A stretch of DNA of 11,068 nt from Planctomycetota bacterium (GTDB lineage: Bacteria > Planctomycetota > Phycisphaerae > Sedimentisphaerales > Anaerohalosphaeraceae): NCBI GenBank assembly GCA_030637065.1, contig DAOVVQ010000111.1:1-11068 (forward strand). Direction: 5' to 3'. The notes under the pieces are model-generated. The model was not told the origin of the DNA. It ran no database searches and saw only the letters and a list, made by a program, of their open reading frames with translations. The position numbers and the translations under genes are program-made. Shown piece after piece: positions 7,086 through 11,068 of the stretch. Numbering within the stretch: position 1 is the first letter of the stretch; each line of letters begins with the position of its first letter.

Positions 7086-10000
7086 TTACGGCGTCGGCGG
7101 GAAGAGCACTTCCTTGTACCATACTTCTGCCAGATCGGCCAGATCCTCGTAGTCGAAGCTGCCGTCATTGTTGGTATCCGGCCCTGTGCCAAGGACAGGC
7201 TGACTGACATCAGACAGGTTGGCAAGCCAGATGATCTCGGCCTGCGAAAGGGCACTGCCGTAGAAGCGGAACTCGTCGATGTGGCCGTCAAACTGGTTGT
7301 TGCGGGGGATCGGGATCTCGGTGACATCCGGACCTGGGAACGGATTAACGACGGTGTCATCACTGAGCCAGAAGCCATCCTGGGCAACCTTGACGCCGTC
7401 GACATAGAATGCCGCCGTGCTGTTATCGCCGTCGCGAACGATCGCCAGGTGGCGCCAGATAAGCTGGAAGTCATCCGGAACGGCATTGTTATCAGCGCCG
7501 CCTCCACCCTGTGCCTTCACTGAGCCGCCGGCGTTGGGCCATAATACCTTCCAGTACTGGGCATTGTCAGTGGTGCTGATCCTTAATAGCTCCCTCTGCG
7601 GAAGTTTGCCGTTGGCCTTAACCTGATCGGTCAACAGATCGCCTTTGACCCACATTGAAAGCGTTGCCGAGGTGTCAGCGGAACTGAGGTCCGGGCTGAC
7701 GATCGTTATCGAATCGGCACTGCTTACGTGGATACTGCTGATTCCGCCGCCCGGTATGGGTGCGGAGGGCTGGCCCCACTTCGGAGCACCGTCTCCAACA
7801 ACGGCAAGTGTCTCTCCGATAGCAGATGTGTTGCTGTAATAGACGTCGTTGGCGTCTTCGTCGAAGGTGAAGTGTAGCAGCAGTGTGTCGTCAAGCGGCG
7901 GGGCGGACGCGGCATCGATGTCGACCGGTCCAGCCAGCCAACGCTCTGAGAGTGCCAGCAGCTCGTTAGGCTCATCTGCGTAGCAGTCGCCGCCGATGAA
8001 GTAACCGGGGACCGTAGACGGGACACATTGCTGGACATAGAGACGAACGTCGTCGATGAAGAGCGTTCCTGTTTCGCCGCCACTGCCCTCACCGATACCG
8101 ATGGTGAGCTGCGTTACGGCGTCAAGGCCTGCTCCGGTGAAGTCGCCTAAGTCGAGGTGGATCTTGTCCCAGCCCTTCCAACTGTACTCCTGGATGTCTT
8201 CCATGACCTCGTAAGACTTGGCTACGCTTCCATTTATGGACACATATAGAGTCTGTTCATCACTGTTGGTCTCGATGCCGTGGTAGCTTAATCTCAGGGC
8301 CGCACGGCCGCCGGAGGTGAGGTCTCTTGATGCAAGGCCAAGTGTTGCCGTCGAGACAGCCGAGGTGTCGTCAAAGTCAAGCTGGAGAGAGCCGCTGCCG
8401 TTGTCGACAATTGTTCCGACGCTAATGCCAGCGGTTCCGCCACCTGCGGTCCAGCTACCAATACCGGCTTCGAAGTCGTCGAGGACTTCGTAGTTGTCGG
8501 TGGTGAAGCTGAATACTTCGGCAGCCGGCCACGGACCCTGACTCGGATGCGTGCCGCGGACTGTCCAGTAGTAGGTCGTCTCAAGGTCGAGGTCGGCGGT
8601 CTGTACCGTTAATACATTGCCTACCGCTATTACGGCAGCGCTAAAGTTCGTTACCGCCGTCGGGTCGGTGCCGATACTGAGGTCGTAACCGGTTGCGTTT
8701 TCGCTTGCAGCCCAGCTAAGATCGATCGGCAAGACCAGTGTGCCGCCGTCGGGAGCCTGAAGGATCGGAACGTCAGGATGTGTATCCATCACGGTAAAGC
8801 TGAATACGTCGCCGTCGCCGTCGCCGCCGGGGATGGTACTTACGATCTGCCAGTAGTAGGTGTCGCCTACGGTAAGGTCGTATCCCAGAGAGGCGGCCAG
8901 ATCAAGGCTCATGTTGCCGTTACCAGCGATAGTCCAACTACCAAGGGTAAGGTCATTTTCTGATGTGCCGAAGTAAACGGTGCTCGATGTCGATGTCGGT
9001 CCGGTCTTCCACGAAAGTGTCGGACGCGGATGAACACCGGTCGCGCCGTCGGCAATACCATAGGCGTAAGCGATGTTCGGGTCGTAAATTACGGTCAGCG
9101 TCGGTCCGTTTTCACCTGGCTGTACATCATTGTCAGTGTTCTCCTTCGATCGGAACCTTTCTGTTACGATGTCCTGGTTGGTAAAGACTTGCAGAGTTAC
9201 TTTGCCGTCCGACTCGATAACCATACCAGAGACGTCGAACTGCTTTCTTTCCTTTCTCGCCCAGCGTTCAGTTGTCGAGGCCACAATTGCGCCCTGGACA
9301 AGATCGTTGGTTGCGCCGGTTATGCCGGGTGGGATGGCGGTGTCGAGAGTTATAGGATCTGTACTGGTGTCGCCGTTACCCTCGAACCATTCGCCACTGG
9401 GGCCGTAAGTTGTCGCATAGATAATTGTGTTAGCGTCTATGCCACCGTCAGCCTCGAGTTCAAGAATGGCGATCTCAATGTTGCCTACAATCGAACTGAG
9501 GTCAAACTTTAAGTATGTGCGGTAGTGACCTCCGTTCGTGGGGTCGTCATTATGCTTGGTTATCAACTCATCCCTGGCGCCATTGTTTTTTTCCGGATTA
9601 TCACCGGTTTCTCCGAACGACGAACGAGTATATGCGTCGTCGGACGGCAGAATCGGGCCACTTGCAGGCAGGGGTTCCCACATGGCATTGATCGTAAGGA
9701 TTTCACTGCCGATATCCTCACCGTCGTCGGCCTGGAACAGGATCTCGTATGTTCCGGGCTCCGATAGCGTGATGAACGTGTTCGGGTCGTTGTCAGGGTC
9801 AAACGAGGCGGTTCCGGGACCGCTAAGCTGGGTCCAGGTGTATGTGAGTATCGGATTGGGATACTCGTCCGTATCGACCGCGGAGGCGACCATGTGAACC
9901 TTGTTGCCCTTGGCCTCAACAGCCGCCTTATCGGCATCCGAACCTACCGAACGCAGGGAATTGTCAAATTTAAGATAGACATCGAGCGGATTCGGCGTAA

Positions 10001-11068
10001 GGGTTATCGCCGGTGCGGTGTTCATCATCATCACGTTGAATTTCCAATTTTCGCCAACCGAGTTGTTGTCGCCGTCAATTCTCCACCAGTATTCCTGGCC
10101 GAATGTAAGCATGCTCGGCGGTGTCCACGTCCCGTTGGGATCGTTTGAGACAGTTGCCGTCGGTGTTACCATAGCATCAAGGGCGCTCTCGCTCGTTGCC
10201 AGATACAGATAGCTGGTCTGGGAATTTAACTTCCACTTCAGCGTCGGCTGGGGAACGGTATTGACAGCGTCCTCCGCCGGGCTGGGCCAGTATGCCTGGT
10301 TCGGGTCATAGGTGAGGAACAGTTTAGGACCGTTTTCCGGGGGAGTGGCTTTGTTGTCGCTGTTTTCTTTCGAACGGAAAGCATCGTTATCACTGGTGCC
10401 ATCGGCACGATATTCCATGTCGACCTTGAAAGTAACTTTGCGGTCGCTTTCTATGACCATGTCCATCACGTCAAACAGCTTTCTGTCCTTTTCCACCCAG
10501 GTGACTTCTTTGCGTTCCAGCAGATCGCCCACAACAAGGTCATCGTTGTCGCCGGTAATACCGTCGCCCGTTTCCTGACCCGTACCGGTGCCTTCAGTCC
10601 AGTCGCCACTGGGGCCGTAGGTTACGGCCCAGCAAAGTGTATTCTGGTCAATGGCGCCGTCTGCTTCGACCTCGAGGTAAGCTTCGTAAATGTTGCCGGG
10701 GACCTGGCTGAGGTCGAACTGGATATAGGACTGCCGGCTGTTGTCGCCGCTCATGTGCAGGTTGTCGGCAGCACCGCGATTGTCGCTGCCGTTGCGAATG
10801 CTTGCATCGTCTTCGGGAATGAGTTCGGCTGTATCCATTTTCGCCGGGAAGACTGTTACCGTCATGGTATCGCTTTCGACGATGGTTCCGGCGCTCAGTG
10901 AATCTTCCGTTACCTCGAGTTGCAGCGTATATTCGCCGAGTTTGTCAAATGTAACCGTGCTTGTAAGGCTGGCGGGATCGTCGATGTCGATTATTGCACT
11001 GCTGGGGCCGGTTACGACTGTCCACTCGATGGTATTGTTCTCGGGACGAAGATCGAAGTCCAGATCGG
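7086..11068 (-). CDS. Giant modular extracellular protein, C-terminal part (PKD, DNRLRE, Fn3, LamG, dockerin-like)
   Basis: The frame stays open to the right edge, so the N-terminus is outside the window; 1,326 residues are seen. The ATG at 10865 is not the start: it sits in the last strand of a PKD-type domain (SDTMTVTV) and has no ribosome site. Numbering from that Met, the order is: a PKD-type domain (edge to residue 8, with IEWTVVTGPSS); a DNRLRE/CBM96-like domain (12-187, with FRSKENSDN); an Fn3-like domain (188-280); PKD (281-398, with YTWTQLSGPG); a second DNRLRE/CBM96-like domain (403-596, with FRSKENTDN); Fn3-like (597-694 and 698-791); a jelly-roll binding-like domain (792-945, from DDFEAGIGSW to FIDDVRLY); a degenerate dockerin-like segment (954-980, with ELLALSERWL); LamG (990-1215, with YVDGVKV and GHIDEFRFYGSALSQAEI); and a dockerin-like end (1227-1252). 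The last has a complete calcium loop D1230, N1232, D1234, G1235 to D1241. No catalytic domain or membrane anchor is visible. CBM96 members bind alginate, but ligand binding here is inference. Likely role: extracellular glycan binding or surface scaffold. Confidence 0.85.
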   Translation of the reverse strand, partial: DLDFDLRPENNTIEWTVVTGPSSAIIDIDDPASLTSTVTFDKLGEYTLQLEVTEDSLSAGTIVESDTMTVTVFPAKMDTAELIPEDDASIRNGSDNRGAADNLHMSGDNSRQSYIQFDLSQVPGNIYEAYLEVEADGAIDQNTLCWAVTYGPSGDWTEGTGTGQETGDGITGDNDDLVVGDLLERKEVTWVEKDRKLFDVMDMVIESDRKVTFKVDMEYRADGTSDNDAFRSKENSDNKATPPENGPKLFLTYDPNQAYWPSPAEDAVNTVPQPTLKWKLNSQTSYLYLATSESALDAMVTPTATVSNDPNGTWTPPSMLTFGQEYWWRIDGDNNSVGENWKFNVMMMNTAPAITLTPNPLDVYLKFDNSLRSVGSDADKAAVEAKGNKVHMVASAVDTDEYPNPILTYTWTQLSGPGTASFDPDNDPNTFITLSEPGTYEILFQADDGEDIGSEILTINAMWEPLPASGPILPSDDAYTRSSFGETGDNPEKNNGARDELITKHNDDPTNGGHYRTYLKFDLSSIVGNIEIAILELEADGGIDANTIIYATTYGPSGEWFEGNGDTSTDPITLDTAIPPGITGATNDLVQGAIVASTTERWARKERKQFDVSGMVIESDGKVTLQVFTNQDIVTERFRSKENTDNDVQPGENGPTLTVIYDPNIAYAYGIADGATGVHPRPTLSWKTGPTSTSSTVYFGTSENDLTLGSWTIAGNGNMSLDLAASLGYDLTVGDTYYWQIVSTIPGGDGDGDVFSFTVMDTHPDVPILQAPDGGTLVLPIDLSWAASENATGYDLSIGTDPTAVTNFSAAVIAVGNVLTVQTADLDLETTYYWTVRGTHPSQGPWPAAEVFSFTTDNYEVLDDFEAGIGSWTAGGGTAGISVGTIVDNGSGSLQLDFDDTSAVSTATLGLASRDLTSGGRAALRLSYHGIETNSDEQTLYVSINGSVAKSYEVMEDIQEYSWKGWDKIHLDLGDFTGAGLDAVTQLTIGIGEGSGGETGTLFIDDVRLYVQQCVPSTVPGYFIGGDCYADEPNELLALSERWLAGPVDIDAASAPPLDDTLLLHFTFDEDANDVYYSNTSAIGETLAVVGDGAPKWGQPSAPIPGGGISSIHVSSADSITIVSPDLSSADTSATLSMWVKGDLLTDQVKANGKLPQRELLRISTTDNAQYWKVLWPNAGGSVKAQGGGGADNNAVPDDFQLIWRHLAIVRDGDNSTAAFYVDGVKVAQDGFWLSDDTVVNPFPGPDVTEIPIPRNNQFDGHIDEFRFYGSALSQAEIIWLANLSDVSQPVLGTGPDTNNDGSFDYEDLADLAEVWYKEVLFPPTP
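8784..11068 (-). repeat. Two copies of a PKD / DNRLRE / Fn3 triad within the modular gene
   Basis: Unit 1 runs from the window edge to about 10026 and unit 2 from about 10025 to 8784, in the same domain order. Shared protein landmarks include TYGPSG(D/E)W.EG, RK.FDV..MVIESD.KVT and ENGP.L...YDPN. At DNA level an exact 17-base match, TCGCCACTGGGGCCGTA, is found near 10604 and 9395. The copies are otherwise clearly diverged, so this is an old segmental duplication rather than a recent one. More units may lie upstream of the window. Confidence 0.7.

Noticed and set aside
10863..10865. ATG at 10865 as the start of the modular protein
   Set aside because: The same frame continues without a stop to the window edge and encodes the rest of a PKD-type domain. 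No ribosome site or signal peptide is present.
1..11068. tRNA, rRNA, CRISPR array, insertion sequence or riboswitch
   Set aside because: I looked at all gaps (1-180, 3328-3379, 5135-5306, 6864-7085) and saw no clover-leaf, spaced repeat array, transposase or recognisable riboswitch core.

Overview
The window is about 55% G+C and holds four protein genes, all on the minus strand. Each of the three complete ones begins with a cleavable signal peptide, and the fourth has its N-terminus outside the window but is built only of extracellular domains. The content fits a Planctomycetota bacterium, most likely class Phycisphaerae (Sedimentisphaerales-like): a secreted S1 sulfatase, a large LamG/dockerin-type modular protein, and a PQQ-type propeller protein with an N-terminal methyltransferase-like domain of a kind I associate with planctomycetes. 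That assignment rests on family knowledge and was not searched.

Layout in transcription order (high to low coordinates). (1) 7086 to the right edge: the C-terminal 1,326 residues of a giant extracellular protein. It runs PKD, DNRLRE/CBM96-like, Fn3-like, then the same triad again, then Fn3-like, a jelly-roll carbohydrate-binding-like domain, a degenerate dockerin-like segment, LamG and a C-terminal dockerin-like segment. A strong intrinsic terminator (7016-7053) closes it. (2) 5307-6863: a type I sulfatase with intact formylglycine motif and metal ligands. (3) 3380-5134: a secreted protein with a glutamine-amidotransferase-like N-terminal half and a HExxH zinc-metallopeptidase-like C-terminal half. 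It is preceded by a good sigma70-type promoter (5213-5241) and a pair of 12-bp direct repeats (5255-5286) in activator-site position. (4) 181-3327: the methyltransferase-like plus double-propeller protein, 52 bp downstream of gene 3 and probably co-transcribed with it. Positions 1-180 carry no gene but hold a REP-like nested inverted repeat.

Working model (inference): this is an extracellular locus for handling a sulfated, probably protein-linked or algal, glycan. The modular protein binds or displays on the glycan, the sulfatase removes sulfate, and the HExxH protein may cut the polypeptide part. The propeller protein has no assignable reaction. No glycoside hydrolase, polysaccharide lyase, transporter or regulator lies inside the window. 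The least described elements are the HExxH/amidotransferase-like fusion, the exported methyltransferase-like/propeller fusion, and the direct-repeat promoter that controls the pair.
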